NCBI RefSeq assembly: GCF_000221185.1 | Contig: NC_015865.1 | Coordinates: 868,001 to 932,000, forward strand | Reading direction: 5' to 3' | Origin: Thermococcus sp. 4557 | GTDB lineage: Archaea > Methanobacteriota_B > Thermococci > Thermococcales > Thermococcaceae | DNA length: 64,000 nt | Shown: positions 52,985-62,653 of the stretch, piece after piece | Layout of the letters: every line of letters begins with the position of its first letter | How positions within the stretch are numbered: the stretch's first letter is position 1 | Position numbers and translations under genes: made by a program | The notes under the pieces: generated by a model | The model's database searches: none | The model's input: only the letters and a program-made list of their open reading frames with translations | Told to the model about the DNA's origin: nothing

Positions 52985-53410
52985 TCACAACACTATGCTC
53001 GCTATGCTGCCGAGCCTTACCCAGCGCTCGGCGGCCTCCCTGGCTATGGCACCCCTGATCTCGGTTCCCCTCGGGACACCCTCGGGGGTAACTATAGCTG
53101 CAGCGTTGTCCTCGAACTTGACGCGCATTCCGTCAAGGCGCCTGTACTCCTTCCTCTGCCTGACGACGACGGCCCTGACAACCTGGTGCCTGATGTCAGG
53201 CCTTCCCTTCTTGACGGTGGCAACGACCATGTCGCCGACGCCGGCAGAGGCGAGCCTCCTCCTGGTGCCCTTGTAGCCAACGACGCCTATGATCTGGACG
53301 ACCTTGGCGCCGCTGTTGTCGGCGACCTTGAGGTAAGCGCCTATCGTAAGAGCGCGAGTCGGCCTGACCGGGCTAATTCCTCTCGTAGCACCTGCCCCCT
53401 TCTTCGCCAT
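52985..53410 (-). CDS. rpl14: 50S ribosomal protein L14
   Basis: 141 residues: [23 protein letters not shown] and [33 protein letters not shown]. Forms an intersubunit bridge. Between S17 and L24. Confidence 0.97.
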   Translation of the reverse strand: MAKKGAGATRGISPVRPTRALTIGAYLKVADNSGAKVVQIIGVVGYKGTRRRLASAGVGDMVVATVKKGRPDIRHQVVRAVVVRQRKEYRRLDGMRVKFEDNAAAIVTPEGVPRGTEIRGAIAREAAERWVRLGSIASIVL

Positions 53411-53415
53411 TCATA

Positions 53416-53751
53416 TCACCTCTCGCCAGCTCTCTTGGTGACGGCAACGACAACCCAGCTCTTGGTCTTGCTTATCGGCCTGGTCTCGGCGATGAGAACC
53501 CTGTCACCGACCTTGGCGTCTATGCACTCCGGGTTGTGAGCGTGAACCTTGCTCCTCCTGAGCTCATACCTCTCGTACTTCTTGAGGTAGTGGTAGTGCT
53601 GCCTCTCGACGACGACGGTCTTCTTGCCCTTGTCGCTGACGACGACACCCTCGAAGTACCTGCCGTGTATCCTGAGGTGTCCGTGCCAGGGGCAGTGGGG
53701 ATCGTCACACTTCTCAGCGGGAGGCTGAACCTTCAATCCAATCTCTCTCAT
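53416..53751 (-). CDS. rps17: 30S ribosomal protein S17
   Basis: 111 residues from the ATG at 53751 after [22 protein letters not shown] is the archaeal cysteine pair, followed by the OB-fold [29 protein letters not shown]. The start overlaps the end of the RNase P gene. Confidence 0.96.
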   Translation of the reverse strand: MREIGLKVQPPAEKCDDPHCPWHGHLRIHGRYFEGVVVSDKGKKTVVVERQHYHYLKKYERYELRRSKVHAHNPECIDAKVGDRVLIAETRPISKTKSWVVVAVTKRAGER

Positions 53752-54014
53752 TTTCGCCACCTCTTCTTCAATCTCATCTCGGGTCTTCCAATCAGTTCCT
53801 TTCCGTTGATCCGGATTCTTTTATCGCCAACTTCAAACTCGAGCTCCGCCACGTCCTTCGGGATAACCCAGACCCTCTCACCGCCGATGGTGAGGGTGTT
53901 CCTCGTCTCGTCAAGGACGTAGCCCTCGATGCCAACCAGCTCTGGATGAGATGCCCTTATAATTTTTGCTTTCAGCCCTATGAGCTCGCCCCAGATGATG
54001 TTTTTCTGATTCAC
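53748..54014 (-). CDS. rnp1: Ribonuclease P protein component 1 (Rpp29)
   Basis: 88 residues from a GTG at 54014 that overlaps the aIF1 stop (GTGA). The Sm-like Rpp29 fold is clear: [36 protein letters not shown] and [12 protein letters not shown]. It assists the RNase P RNA in tRNA 5' maturation. The frame stays open upstream to 54125, which would add 37 basic residues overlapping aIF1 in another frame, as I recall in some Pyrococcus annotations; no clear ribosome binding site decides the start. Confidence 0.88.
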   Translation of the reverse strand: MNQKNIIWGELIGLKAKIIRASHPELVGIEGYVLDETRNTLTIGGERVWVIPKDVAELEFEVGDKRIRINGKELIGRPEMRLKKRWRK

Positions 54015-54307
54015 TCGATTTCTATCAAGTCCTCGGAAAATCCAAGGTCTCCGAGCAACTTCTTGACCCTTTCTCTGTGGTCTCCCTGGAGCTCTATCCT
54101 TCCCTTCTTGACAGTTCCGCCGCATGCCAGCTTCGCCTTCAGCTTCTTTGCTATATCATCCAGGTCGAACTCCTTCTCGTCTATGCCCTCGATTATGGTT
54201 TTAAGCTTTCCGTAGCGGGCCTTCTCTATGTACACTCTAATTCTCTGCTGCTCCTTCAGGACCTCCTTAAAGAGCATCTCATCCAGAGGGTTAACAATCC
54301 TTGGCAC
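54011..54307 (-). CDS. Translation initiation factor aIF1 (SUI1)
   Basis: 98 residues: [52 protein letters not shown], the SUI1 fold. It checks start-codon choice on the 30S subunit. Lies between L29 and Rpp29, the usual archaeal order. Confidence 0.96.
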   Translation of the reverse strand: MPRIVNPLDEMLFKEVLKEQQRIRVYIEKARYGKLKTIIEGIDEKEFDLDDIAKKLKAKLACGGTVKKGRIELQGDHRERVKKLLGDLGFSEDLIEIE

Positions 54308-54313
54308 CGAACC

Positions 54314-54514
54314 TCACCTTTTCTCCCTAAGCTTCTCCTTCTTTATGGTAAGCAGGCGCGCTATGTCGCGCCTGAGGTTGCGGATGACCATGGGGTTCTC
54401 TATGGAGGCCCCCATGGTGAGCACACCCCTCTCCTTGGCGAGCTCGAGGCGGAGCTCCCTGAGCTTCTTGTCGATCTCCTCGATGCTCATCTCCCTAATC
54501 TCACTCGGCTTCAT
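54314..54514 (-). CDS. rpl29: 50S ribosomal protein L29
   Basis: 66 residues, two-helix coiled protein: [22 protein letters not shown] and [22 protein letters not shown]. The start overlaps the S3 end by 14 bases. Close to the tunnel exit where SRP binds. Confidence 0.96.
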   Translation of the reverse strand: MKPSEIREMSIEEIDKKLRELRLELAKERGVLTMGASIENPMVIRNLRRDIARLLTIKKEKLREKR

Positions 54515-55133
54515 TGGTGCTCACCTCTTCCTCAACGAGCTTCTCTATGACCTCAATCTCGTCCGGGAGCTTGGCGTCGGGCGGCATGATGGAAACCTTA
54601 ACACCGATGACACCGAGCTTGAGCCTGGCCTGGGCGTAGCCCTTGCTGACAAGGGTCTCGGCCGGGTTTCCAACCTTGGCGAGGTAGCCCTGGTAGAACC
54701 TGACGCTCTTGGCCCTCTCGCCGGTGAGCTTTCCGCTGAGGCGGATCTCGACACCCCTCGCCCCGTTCCTCATTATGGCCCTGATGGCCGAGTAGGCGGC
54801 CCTCCTGAAGTGGACGCCCCTCTCAAGGGCCTGGGCGAGCCTTACTGCCTGGACCTTGGCGTTGAGGTAGGGGTTCTTGATCTCCTCGACCTCGATCTGC
54901 GGGTTCTCGAGGTTGAACTTCCTCTCGAGTATCCTGGTGAGCTCCCTTATGCGCCTGCCGCCCCTGCCTATGACGTAGCCGGGGTTGGCGGCGAAGATGG
55001 TGACCTTGGTTCCGAGCGGGGTCTTCTTGATGTCGATTCCACCGTAGCCCGCTCTGCGGAGCTCCTTCTCGAGGTACTCGTCGATGAGCATATCCCTAAC
55101 GTTCTCCTTGATGAAGTATCTCTCGATCGCCAA
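54501..55133 (-). CDS. rps3: 30S ribosomal protein S3
   Basis: 210 residues from a TTG at 55133, seven bases after GGAGGTGA; the GTG at 55142 is part of that site. N-terminal KH domain with [17 protein letters not shown] and the S3 C-terminal domain [24 protein letters not shown]. Confidence 0.95.
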   Translation of the reverse strand: MAIERYFIKENVRDMLIDEYLEKELRRAGYGGIDIKKTPLGTKVTIFAANPGYVIGRGGRRIRELTRILERKFNLENPQIEVEEIKNPYLNAKVQAVRLAQALERGVHFRRAAYSAIRAIMRNGARGVEIRLSGKLTGERAKSVRFYQGYLAKVGNPAETLVSKGYAQARLKLGVIGVKVSIMPPDAKLPDEIEVIEKLVEEEVSTNEAE

Positions 55134-55138
55134 AAGTC

Positions 55139-55609
55139 TCACCTCCTAATCTCCTCAACGACTATCTCGATGTGGGTGGTCTGCTCGTTGAACGGTGTGG
55201 CCCTTCCGAAGGCCCTCGGGATGTAACCCCTGAGGACCGGGCCCCTGTGCGCTGCCGCGTGGATTATCTTGAGCCTGTCGGGGTCGAGGCCCTTCTGCTC
55301 GGCGTTGTTCTTGGCGTTGAGGAGGACCTTCTTGACGGCCTTGGCGACCTTGACCGGGTACCTACCCGGACCGAAGCCCCTGCCCGGCTTGTGGCCCTGG
55401 CTGTCGTTGTGGCGCTTCATCGGAACCGGCCTCTTGAGAGCTATGACGTCGTCGAGGTACCTGAGTGCGTCGTTGACCATCATTCCCCTGATCTCCCTGA
55501 GGAGCTCGACGCTGTGCTTCGGGGATATCCTGAGGTCCCTTCCGCTGGCACGAGCCATCTTCTCGGGGTCAAAATTTTGGAATGAGTAGGAAAACCTGCC
55601 CCTGCTCAT
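55139..55609 (-). CDS. rpl22: 50S ribosomal protein L22
   Basis: 156 residues: [59 protein letters not shown] and the tunnel-lining loop. Archaeal/eukaryotic L17-type length. Confidence 0.97.
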   Translation of the reverse strand: MSRGRFSYSFQNFDPEKMARASGRDLRISPKHSVELLREIRGMMVNDALRYLDDVIALKRPVPMKRHNDSQGHKPGRGFGPGRYPVKVAKAVKKVLLNAKNNAEQKGLDPDRLKIIHAAAHRGPVLRGYIPRAFGRATPFNEQTTHIEIVVEEIRR

Positions 55610-55619
55610 CTATACCACC

Positions 55620-56021
55620 TCACTTGACCGCCACGAACATCGATGACCTGGTCGCACCGACACCAGGTGAACCGTGCTGGACGACCTTCCTGGAGAGGGC
55701 GAACTCGCCGAGGTAGTGGCCGATCATCTCCTCCTTGATCTCTATCGGGATGAACTCCTTTCCGTTGTAGACGTGGATGGTCATGCCGACCATCTCGGGG
55801 AGTATAACCATGTCCCTGCTGTGGGTCCTTATCGGCTTGTTGTACTTGCCCTTCTTGGCAAGCCTTATCTTCCTGAGGAGCTTCTTCTGCTCCGGGCTGA
55901 GGCCCCTCTTGAGGCTCCTCCTCTGCCTGGCCGGGAGGAGCTTGGCAAAGTCCTCGAGTGACATGTTGAGCAGTTCCTCGAAGCTGTAACCCCTGTACTT
56001 AAACTCCTTCTTTCTCGCCAT
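55620..56021 (-). CDS. rps19: 30S ribosomal protein S19
   Basis: 133 residues from the ATG at 56021. Archaeal N-terminal extension [23 protein letters not shown] and the [26 protein letters not shown] core. Confidence 0.96.
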   Translation of the reverse strand: MARKKEFKYRGYSFEELLNMSLEDFAKLLPARQRRSLKRGLSPEQKKLLRKIRLAKKGKYNKPIRTHSRDMVILPEMVGMTIHVYNGKEFIPIEIKEEMIGHYLGEFALSRKVVQHGSPGVGATRSSMFVAVK

Positions 56022-56026
56022 CTTCA

Positions 56027-56746
56027 TCACTTCCTCCTACCAGTTCTTCTCGCGGCTATGTGACCGACCTTCCTTCCGGGCGGGGCACGCCTCGAAACGG
56101 TGCTCGGCCTGCCGATGTGGTGCTCCTTACCACCGTGCGGGTGGTTGACGGCGTTCATCTTGACACCCCTCGGCTTCGGCCAGAACCTGTTGCGAGCCTT
56201 GGCTATGTAGTAGGCCTTACCGGCCTTGACGATTGGCTTCTCGAGCCTACCGCCACCGGCAACGACACCGATGGTGGCCCTGCAGGTCGGCTTGAACTGC
56301 TTGAGCTCACCGCTCGGAAGCTGGACTATGACCTTATCTTTCTCCCTGCTGACGACGAGCGCGTAGGCACCGCCGGCCCTGACGTACTTGCCGCCGTCGC
56401 CCGGAACTCCCTCGATGTCGTAGACGTAGCTTCCCTCCGGTATCATGGCAAGCGGGAGGGTGTTGCCGATCTTGATTGGAGCGTTCGGCCCGATGGCTAT
56501 CTCTTCGCCGACGAGGACTCCTTCCGGAGCTATGATGAGCTTCTCCATGCCGTTCTCGAACTTGACCCTGGCGACCGGGGCGGTCCTTCCCGGGTCGTGG
56601 AGTATCTCGACGACCTTGCCGACGAGGGTCTTCTCCTTGGTAAGGTTGAGCGGAACGTACCTGACGGCACCCCTGTACCTGTGGGAGGGGGCCCTAAAGG
56701 TCGTGGTTCCCTTACCTCTCCTCTGCTGAATCAGACTCTTTCCCAT
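56027..56746 (-). CDS. rpl2: 50S ribosomal protein L2
   Basis: 239 residues from the ATG at 56746 after [27 protein letters not shown] contains the conserved histidine loop near the peptidyl transferase centre. Between L23 and S19. Confidence 0.97.
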   Translation of the reverse strand: MGKSLIQQRRGKGTTTFRAPSHRYRGAVRYVPLNLTKEKTLVGKVVEILHDPGRTAPVARVKFENGMEKLIIAPEGVLVGEEIAIGPNAPIKIGNTLPLAMIPEGSYVYDIEGVPGDGGKYVRAGGAYALVVSREKDKVIVQLPSGELKQFKPTCRATIGVVAGGGRLEKPIVKAGKAYYIAKARNRFWPKPRGVKMNAVNHPHGGKEHHIGRPSTVSRRAPPGRKVGHIAARRTGRRK

Positions 56747-56759
56747 CTCACTCACCCCG

Positions 56760-57020
56760 TCAGAACAATCCTATCCTGGCAGCAACCTCACTTGCGCTGT
56801 ACTCAGGCTTGAGCTTCACATAGGCCTTCTTCTCGCCCTTCATGGTCACGAGGGTGGTGACCTTCTCGACCTTGACATCGAACATCGCTTCCACGGCCTT
56901 CTTGATGTCCTGCTTGGTGGCGCGCTTGTCGACTATGAAGGTGAGCTTGTTCTCGTTCTCGATCATGGCCACGGCCTTCTCCGTGACGACCGGCTTGACG
57001 ATAACCTTGTACGGATCCAT
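56760..57020 (-). CDS. rpl23: 50S ribosomal protein L23
   Basis: 86 residues: [40 protein letters not shown]. Docking site for SRP at the tunnel exit. Confidence 0.97.
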   Translation of the reverse strand: MDPYKVIVKPVVTEKAVAMIENENKLTFIVDKRATKQDIKKAVEAMFDVKVEKVTTLVTMKGEKKAYVKLKPEYSASEVAARIGLF

Positions 57021-57026
57021 CTCTCA

Positions 57027-57794
57027 TCACCCGTAAATCTCCCTAAGCCTCTCTATGGCGCCCTTGGTCCAGACCGTGAGCCTTCCCGGGTGGGTACCCG
57101 GAGCGAGAAGCTCAACGCCGAGGTTCTCAACGGTGACGACGTCAACGCCCGGGTGGTTCCTGGCACCCTGGACGATTCCCTCGTTCTTGGCAACGACGAC
57201 GAGCGGACCCTTGGCCTTCTTGTAGCGCCTTCCGCGCATCTTACCCTTACCGGCCCTTATCTTGGTGTTCTTCTTGGCCCTCTCGATGTCGTCCCAGACG
57301 CCGAGCTTCTTGAATATCTCCCTGGTCTGGGCGGTCTTGAAGACCTTCTCGAGGTCGTCGGTGACGACTATCGGAACCTGCGGAACGTTGTCAACGATGT
57401 GGCCCCTGGCCCTGACGAGGTCGTAGTTGGCGGTTGCGGCGATGGCGCTCATTATGGCCAGCCTGCGCTCCTTCTTGTTGATGTCCTCCCAGATGACCTT
57501 CTCGACCTTGGGCGGGTGGGTTCTCCTTCCACCCCTCGCGAAGGGGACGAAGGCGGCAAACCTCGGGGAGGTCTTTATCCTCTCAACCCTGGCCATTCCG
57601 TGGCCCTTTCCGATGTTCTCGGTGACCCTTCTCTTGCCGGCCTGCGGGTCCCTGCCCTGCGGCTGTATCCTGTGGGTCCATGAGGCGATGACAGCCCTCC
57701 TGATGAGGTCGGGCCTGAACGGAGTGGCAAAGACCTTCGGAAGCTCTATCTCCTCCACAGGCTCGCCTTCGAGATTGAAAACCTTAACCTTCAT
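57027..57794 (-). CDS. rpl4: 50S ribosomal protein L4
   Basis: 255 residues with the long basic tunnel loop [23 protein letters not shown]; typical archaeal length. GAGGTGAGATAA precedes it. Confidence 0.97.
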   Translation of the reverse strand: MKVKVFNLEGEPVEEIELPKVFATPFRPDLIRRAVIASWTHRIQPQGRDPQAGKRRVTENIGKGHGMARVERIKTSPRFAAFVPFARGGRRTHPPKVEKVIWEDINKKERRLAIMSAIAATANYDLVRARGHIVDNVPQVPIVVTDDLEKVFKTAQTREIFKKLGVWDDIERAKKNTKIRAGKGKMRGRRYKKAKGPLVVVAKNEGIVQGARNHPGVDVVTVENLGVELLAPGTHPGRLTVWTKGAIERLREIYG

Positions 57795-57804
57795 TTATCT
57801 CACC

Positions 57805-58848
57805 TCACTGCTTGGATTCCCTACTGACGTAGGTTATCTGCGGCCTCTCAACCGGCGGCCTCTTCTTCGGCGCCCTTATAGCCGGCCTGACCCTGATGAT
57901 CCTCTTGAAGGCTCCCGGAACGGTGCCCTGTATCATGAGGAAGTCGCTCCTTATGACACCGTAGTGCGGGAAGCCGCCCTTCGGGGTGATCTCTATTTCC
58001 TTCTTGTCACCGAGCTTGAGAACGCCGTTCTCACCTATGGCGATGAGCCTCTTGTTGAACTCGGTCCTGTGGTGGAAGCCCATCTGACCCGCGAGGGGGA
58101 CGGTCCACATGACCCTGGTCGGGTGCCACGGACCGAGGTTACCGATGTGCCTGGCCTTGCCAGCCCTCTGGGCCTTGTGGAACTGTATCTTGACACCCCA
58201 GCGCTTGACCGGGCCCTGGGTTCCCTTACCCTTGGTGACGGCTATGATGTCGAGGAGCTCACCCTCGTGGAGAACCTCGCTCGCGCGGAGCTCCTTGCCT
58301 ATCTTCTCCTTGGCGTAGTCGAACTTGGCCTTGACGTCGTCGCCACCGATGGCGTACTCCATGACCTCGGGCTTCTTCTTGAGCTTGATGAGCCACGGCT
58401 GGGTGTGGACGAGAAGCCTGACATCAACTATCTCGCCGCTCTCGATAAGCTCCTCAAGCTGGGCAAGCTTGGCCTTGAAGGCTTCCTCGTCGTAGTTCTT
58501 CGGCAGGGTCTTTATGCGCCTCTTGACGTGGTCGTTGAGCTCGTGGAACCAGACCTCAGTGGCGGTCTCGAGACCGAGGTAGCCCTGCCTGTAGGCCCTG
58601 ATGCCGTAGACGAAGAGCGGCGGGACCTCGACTATCGTGACCGGCATGAAGATCTCCTTGCCCTTGGTGAGCCCTGGCCTGTCGTCGATCATGAGGACGT
58701 GGGTCATGCCAGCCTTGTAGCCGGCGAAACCGAGCATCCTGACCTCACTGTCCTTCGGCCACTTCTTGATTCTCGGGACTATGCTCCTAGCCCTCTTTCT
58801 CGGGGAGTAAGCCAGTGAACCTCTCCTTGGCCTGTGTATTTTTCCCAT
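57805..58848 (-). CDS. rpl3: 50S ribosomal protein L3
   Basis: 347 residues: [26 protein letters not shown] start, [15 protein letters not shown] loop, and [16 protein letters not shown]-like hydrophobic core. First ribosomal gene of the S10-type block, one base after the SPOUT gene stop. Confidence 0.97.
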   Translation of the reverse strand: MGKIHRPRRGSLAYSPRKRARSIVPRIKKWPKDSEVRMLGFAGYKAGMTHVLMIDDRPGLTKGKEIFMPVTIVEVPPLFVYGIRAYRQGYLGLETATEVWFHELNDHVKRRIKTLPKNYDEEAFKAKLAQLEELIESGEIVDVRLLVHTQPWLIKLKKKPEVMEYAIGGDDVKAKFDYAKEKIGKELRASEVLHEGELLDIIAVTKGKGTQGPVKRWGVKIQFHKAQRAGKARHIGNLGPWHPTRVMWTVPLAGQMGFHHRTEFNKRLIAIGENGVLKLGDKKEIEITPKGGFPHYGVIRSDFLMIQGTVPGAFKRIIRVRPAIRAPKKRPPVERPQITYVSRESKQ

Positions 58849-58849
58849 C

Positions 58850-59620
58850 TCAATCCCTCCTTATGAGATTAAACACAGCGAGTGTGGCCAACACGGCCTC
58901 CTCGGTGCGGACGGTGGCCGTCCGCTGATTTGGGATGGTGTTGAGGATTAGATCAAAGTCATATTCCTCCTCGCCGAGGAGCTCCATCACGCCTTTCCTC
59001 GGTGAGCCAAACACGAATCCGACCTCCCCCTCAAGCGGGGGAAGCTTCACCTCTCGAATGTCACGCCCCTTCCTGGAGGTGGCAATCGCCAAATCCAGCC
59101 TGGCCTTTTTAAGTGTTTTTGCCAGTGACTTCCTAGTTAGATGCACCCTGTACCCCCAGTATTCCTCCGGCTTCGCTGGTATCACTCTGAGCGGCCTTAC
59201 CGAGACGATTCTGAACGTTGCGCGTCCCTCAACGTCCCCCTCCACCGCGGCGAGGTCGTCGAGGCCGATGTCCGCGTAGGTTCTCCTTCCCTTCCGGAAG
59301 GCAAAGCCCTCGCGGATCTCTCCGACCCTCGGTTTCCCCTTGAGCTTGTGGTGGGGAGTCCTCAGCGGCGGGATGACGCCGACGTACCTGAGCTCAGGCA
59401 TGAGGGGGAACAGCCTCTTTCTGAGGTACTGGGGCGTTTCCGCGTACTCAAGGATCGTTTTGATGAACCTTCCGTCCCTGCCGCCGGCCCTGTAAACCCA
59501 CACGTGCTCAACGCCGAAGATTGCAGCGGCCCTGGCTATCTGCCCAACCTTGTACGTCCTGATTTTGGGGTCGTCGGTCTCTTCAAGGAGCGAATCTGGA
59601 ATGAAGATGTGCCAGGCCAT
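58850..59620 (-). CDS. SPOUT-class RNA methyltransferase-like protein (DUF171/C9orf114 family)
   Basis: 256 residues from the ATG at 59620; longer in-frame starts would lie across the promoter. N-terminal [42 protein letters not shown] is the split alpha/beta-knot half, an OB-like insertion follows ([28 protein letters not shown]), and the knot closes with [13 protein letters not shown] and [26 protein letters not shown], where SAM binds. The RNA target is unknown. It heads the ribosomal operon, a plausible place for an rRNA modification enzyme. Confidence 0.88.
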   Translation of the reverse strand: MAWHIFIPDSLLEETDDPKIRTYKVGQIARAAAIFGVEHVWVYRAGGRDGRFIKTILEYAETPQYLRKRLFPLMPELRYVGVIPPLRTPHHKLKGKPRVGEIREGFAFRKGRRTYADIGLDDLAAVEGDVEGRATFRIVSVRPLRVIPAKPEEYWGYRVHLTRKSLAKTLKKARLDLAIATSRKGRDIREVKLPPLEGEVGFVFGSPRKGVMELLGEEEYDFDLILNTIPNQRTATVRTEEAVLATLAVFNLIRRD

Positions 59621-59675
59621 TTTTCCGTCATCCTTTGCTGTGGGTACTTTAACGCTGAAGTGGGGTCTATGGAGA

Positions 59676-59688
59676 CTATTTAAAAGGC
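59676..59688 (-). promoter_or_regulatory. Promoter of the S10-type ribosomal run
   Basis: GCCTTTTAAATAG on the minus strand, 56-68 bp before the SPOUT start. It may drive the whole downstream run of ribosomal genes. Confidence 0.5.
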
Positions 59689-59744
59689 TTTCGAACCGTT
59701 CCACCCTTTTTTGGGTTGGGAGGTATACAAATTTTTTGCAAAGC

Positions 59745-60050
59745 AAACTTCGCCTTCGCGAAGTTTGATCAAAGCTGGCATGCCTTTTAAATGAGCCAGT
59801 TTTTACGCAGGTTTATTCTTACTTTCGCCGGGTTTTTACTAGTGTTCTCCATTTTTAGCGCCCTTCGGGCGCCGATATTGAGGCTGAAACAGTTTTATTG
59901 AATTTTATTTGATGCCAAACCCATCATGAGCTTTCACTTCAGTGATGCACTACTAATTTTTTGCCCCTTAAAGAGAAGGACTCTTTCGCCAGCCTTTCCT
60001 AAAGGCGGGGTGCAAAGTTTCACCAAAATGTTCTAAAACCGACATCACAG
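59745..60050 (+). repeat. Modular noncoding element, copy 3 (degenerate)
   Basis: Same block order as copy 2: AAACTTCGC/GCGAAGTTT hairpin followed by GATCAAAG (59745-59773, stem identical to copy 2, loop different), GCGCCC/GGGCGC hairpin (59858-59873), CAGTGATGCACTACTAATTTTT box (near 59940), then short GC hairpins and CAAAGTTTCACC. It fills most of the 486-base gap between the SPOUT gene and the small ORF after RNA ligase. No coding frame is supported. Confidence 0.55.
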
Positions 60051-60069
60051 AACAAAAACGTGTAAAATC

Positions 60070-60108
60070 AACTTGCACCCCCGCAAGTTACTTGTAGGGG
60101 TGCAAGTT
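60070..60108. terminator. Perfect 12-bp inverted repeat after the small ORF
   Basis: AACTTGCACCCC (60070-60081) and GGGGTGCAAGTT (60097-60108) with a 15-base loop that itself contains a GCAAGTTACTTG near-palindrome. One arm covers the stop codon of the 41-residue ORF. It could end that transcript or mark the edge of repeat copy 3. Confidence 0.45.
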
Positions 60109-60232
60109 AAAGCCCCTCTATCTCCCTCAGCCTCTCGAAGTCTCCGCGCTTTATCATCTCGATTGCAAAGGCGTAGAGGCCGAGACGCTGGAGGTTCTCC
60201 AGCGTTAGCCACTTCTCCGAAAGAGCCCACAA
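60107..60232 (-). CDS. 41-residue ORF in frame behind RNA ligase
   Basis: After the RNA ligase TGA the same frame continues: a TTG seven bases on opens LWALSEKWLTLENLQRLGLY, then AFAIEMIKRGDFERLREIEGL, a leucine-rich amphipathic helical peptide with codon use like real genes. No good ribosome binding site is seen; ACTGAGATTGG is the closest. It may be a coupled miniprotein, a read-through tail or a remnant of a larger gene. Confidence 0.45.
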   Translation of the reverse strand: MWALSEKWLTLENLQRLGLYAFAIEMIKRGDFERLREIEGL

Positions 60233-60238
60233 CCAATC

Positions 60239-61381
60239 TCAGTCCACGAAAGCCCTGCCGTTCCAAAGCTCCCTCATCTCGCGCGTGGCGTCCGGATAGA
60301 CCCGCTTGAAGGTTATCCTCCAGTAGCCGTTCCTGAGGTCCTCTATGTCCTCGATGTGAATCTTCACGCCGAGCCTCTCGAAGTGGGTCACCATCCTGTG
60401 GGCGGTGCTTATGTTCTTCACCCTCACCGTGAAGACCTCCTCGACCTCGCCGCCGTTGGCAACTTCGTGGATGCTCTCAACGAACGGCCGGAGGAGGGCC
60501 TTGCCGAGGGCTTTCGCGTACTCGTCGAACTCTTCCCCTTTAACGTGCTTTTCGGCCAGGTAGAACGCGAGGCGTTTAATCCTCCCCATGAAGTAGCCGT
60601 GCGGCAGGTCGAAGAATATGTGCGAGCCTATCCGGATGTCGTTGACGTTGGCGTACGGCGTTACGTATTTCGCGATTCTCTTCATGTCTGGCGTTTTCAT
60701 GACGATGCCCTCTCTCCTCTCCCGGCTGAGCCTTTCGATCAGCTCATGCAGCTCTTCAATCTTTGAACGGTCATAGAGGCCGAAAGTTTCAACGTGACGA
60801 ATGCCGTACTCATCCGCCAGCCGGTACCTCTCCTCCACGGGAAGGCTCCTCCCCGTTCCCTTCTCTTGGATGTCAAAGAGGAAGAACTGGATGTCCTCCT
60901 TCACGTAGGGCGGTCCCTCAACGATGTACGGGCTTTCGGGCCCGGCCATCTCTCCCGCCAGAACTAGGTTGGGGTAGTCCCTGAAGAACTCCTCGTTTAT
61001 GAAGTCCAGTATCCTCTCCGTCGTGAAGGGACATATGAAGCCACCCCTCGTGAGGGCCAAGACCCTGCCCCTCACCTTCACGACACGGACGTTGTAGCCG
61101 TCCACCTTCTCCTCGACGTAGAACGGTTTGTTCTTGAATACCCTCTTTATCCCCGTCTCCAGCTGGACGACGCGCTTTATGTGGGGGAACCCCAGAACAA
61201 CGTCTCCGTTATCAAAGACAACCGTTCCGCGCCGAAAGCCCTTGGCGGAATCCCGGAAGCGGACGTATCTGATGCCTTCGAATTCGCCCTCCACAACTCC
61301 ACCTTTGCCCTCAAGAACCGCCAGCCTGTCCTCGGGAACGCCGAGTTTGAGAAGCATAGCATTGAAGCCTGAGCTTACCAT
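60239..61381 (-). CDS. rnl: ATP-dependent RNA ligase, Rnl3 (Pab1020) family
   Basis: 380 residues from the second of two adjacent ATGs, matching the T. kodakarensis enzyme length. Nucleotidyltransferase motif I EEKVDGYN near residue 95, LTRGGFICPFTTER (motif III area), LAGEMAGPESPY, and EGIVMKTPDMKRIAKY motifs IV-V; the C-terminal domain is dimer-forming. It joins RNA ends and circularises RNA in vitro. GGTGGGATG precedes the start. A short in-frame ORF follows the stop. Confidence 0.93.
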   Translation of the reverse strand: MVSSGFNAMLLKLGVPEDRLAVLEGKGGVVEGEFEGIRYVRFRDSAKGFRRGTVVFDNGDVVLGFPHIKRVVQLETGIKRVFKNKPFYVEEKVDGYNVRVVKVRGRVLALTRGGFICPFTTERILDFINEEFFRDYPNLVLAGEMAGPESPYIVEGPPYVKEDIQFFLFDIQEKGTGRSLPVEERYRLADEYGIRHVETFGLYDRSKIEELHELIERLSRERREGIVMKTPDMKRIAKYVTPYANVNDIRIGSHIFFDLPHGYFMGRIKRLAFYLAEKHVKGEEFDEYAKALGKALLRPFVESIHEVANGGEVEEVFTVRVKNISTAHRMVTHFERLGVKIHIEDIEDLRNGYWRITFKRVYPDATREMRELWNGRAFVD

Positions 61382-61441
61382 CATCCCACCAGTCTAAGTT
61401 GGACGGCATCGTTAATAATCATTATGAATATATGGGAAAGG

Positions 61442-61894
61442 CTACCATACCAGACGCGAGAGCAGGTAATGTCCCAAAGCCCCGAGCAGATAGGGAAGCA
61501 CGAAGAGCAGGTAAGCGGCAAAGAACCCGAACTCGTATTCGCAACCGCCACCAAAAACAACGCCAACACTAAGTGCAGTCAGAATAACAAGGAGTGGAAC
61601 GACCAAGCTCGATATCATAAAAGAATCCTCCGGAAGCCCCGTCTTTTTCAGAAAGATCGTGGTGAGCAGTGCCACGACGATGACTGGATAAAACAACCTT
61701 CCCCATGATTCAATGAATATGTATCCACCAGACGTAGGGTCAAACCCCAAAGTGATGCCCGGGAGCGTATCGATGAGCCCAGGATAACGCTGGGCCAGAT
61801 AGTCAAAACCGCCAACCATGAGAACCAACAGAGGCATCGTGGCAAGGATGAAAACGGGAACGAGAACATACCTCCGTCCAGGTTCCTTAAACAT
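61442..61894 (-). CDS. Four-helix membrane protein of unknown function
   Basis: 150 residues after GGGGAGTGGG. Hydrophobic helices at about 10-30, 62-82, 92-113 and 120-145; a conserved-looking GGGCEYEFG segment between the last two. No family is recognised. Probably a single-gene unit: it has its own TATA box and is 57 bases from RNA ligase. Confidence 0.7.
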   Translation of the reverse strand: MFKEPGRRYVLVPVFILATMPLLVLMVGGFDYLAQRYPGLIDTLPGITLGFDPTSGGYIFIESWGRLFYPVIVVALLTTIFLKKTGLPEDSFMISSLVVPLLVILTALSVGVVFGGGCEYEFGFFAAYLLFVLPYLLGALGHYLLSRLVW

Positions 61895-61923
61895 CCCACT
61901 CCCCAGATGTAACTTCCAACAAT

Positions 61924-61940
61924 AGTATTTAAAAGTTTTC
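61924..61940 (-). promoter_or_regulatory. Promoter of the four-helix membrane protein
   Basis: GAAAACTTTTAAATACT on the minus strand, a full BRE plus TATA, 30-46 bp before the ATG at 61894. Confidence 0.6.
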
Positions 61941-62015
61941 TCCGTGCGGTAACATACGGAAGCACTAACGCGTGAAAATAGAACAAAGAAGGGATGGTGC
62001 GCTTCAGCGCGCGCT

Positions 62016-62564
62016 TCAGCGCTTCATGGTCGAGAGAACCTTGCTGGTGATGTCGTTGCCTTCCTTGTCGTAGATCCTGTAGTAGGCGCTGTAGGGCAGC
62101 TTCATCTTGGCCCTGTGCATGGCGCCGAGGGCAAACTTGAGGTGGTTCTCGTTCACCCAGACGGTGATGATCTTCTGGTCCTTCTTGACGCGAGCGGCGA
62201 GGCCTATCGGCTTTCCGAAGGGCCTGCGCATACCGTTTCCGTAACGGTCGGCCTTCCTTCCGGTAGCCATCGGGTTCTCACGGAGCACCTGGAAGGGGTA
62301 GACCCTTATCTTGAAGTGGAAGTTGCTCCTACCGACGTTCTTCTGGAGGTACCTGTTCACCTGGATACGGATGGCCTCGAGGGCGTTCTGCCTTATCTGC
62401 ATGGCCTGCTCCGCGTGAAGGCTGACCTCGTACTCGAACTCGGCTGAGAGGTTGCCCATATCGAAGATCGTTATTCTCGGACCGGGCGCACCGCGGATGT
62501 ACTTCCTCCTCGTGTAAGCGGGCTTATCAACGTCCCTATCAATCTTGGCTGGTCTCAGTCCCAT
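62016..62564 (-). CDS. rpl10e: 50S ribosomal protein L10e (uL16)
   Basis: 182 residues: [36 protein letters not shown] and [20 protein letters not shown]. Near the A-site. Transcribed alone with its own promoter; a palindrome lies at the predicted transcript start. Directly after the stop a CGCTGAAGCGC motif is repeated twice in tandem (62001-62018 region). Confidence 0.96.
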   Translation of the reverse strand: MGLRPAKIDRDVDKPAYTRRKYIRGAPGPRITIFDMGNLSAEFEYEVSLHAEQAMQIRQNALEAIRIQVNRYLQKNVGRSNFHFKIRVYPFQVLRENPMATGRKADRYGNGMRRPFGKPIGLAARVKKDQKIITVWVNENHLKFALGAMHRAKMKLPYSAYYRIYDKEGNDITSKVLSTMKR

Positions 62565-62593
62565 ACTCTCACCTCCAAATGAGCGTAAGCTAA

Positions 62594-62607
62594 GCCTAAA
62601 CTTAGGC
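62594..62607 (-). promoter_or_regulatory. Palindrome at the L10e transcript start
   Basis: GCCTAA-AC-TTAGGC, a 14-bp inverted repeat about 25 bp downstream of the L10e TATA box, so it would span the start point or the first leader bases. Either a repressor operator or a small leader hairpin. Confidence 0.4.
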
Positions 62608-62616
62608 GAGTGCTCT

Positions 62617-62630
62617 CTTTTATAAAAGTT
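62617..62630 (-). promoter_or_regulatory. TATA box of L10e
   Basis: AACTTTTATAAAAG on the minus strand, 53-66 bp before the ATG at 62564. Confidence 0.6.
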
Positions 62631-62653
62631 TTGGAGCCTTTGTCAAAGGGAAC

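Noticed and set aside
60045-60266. 73-codon minus-strand frame overlapping the end of RNA ligase
   Set aside because: Composition is arginine-rich out-of-frame translation; the frame continuing from RNA ligase gives a more protein-like peptide.
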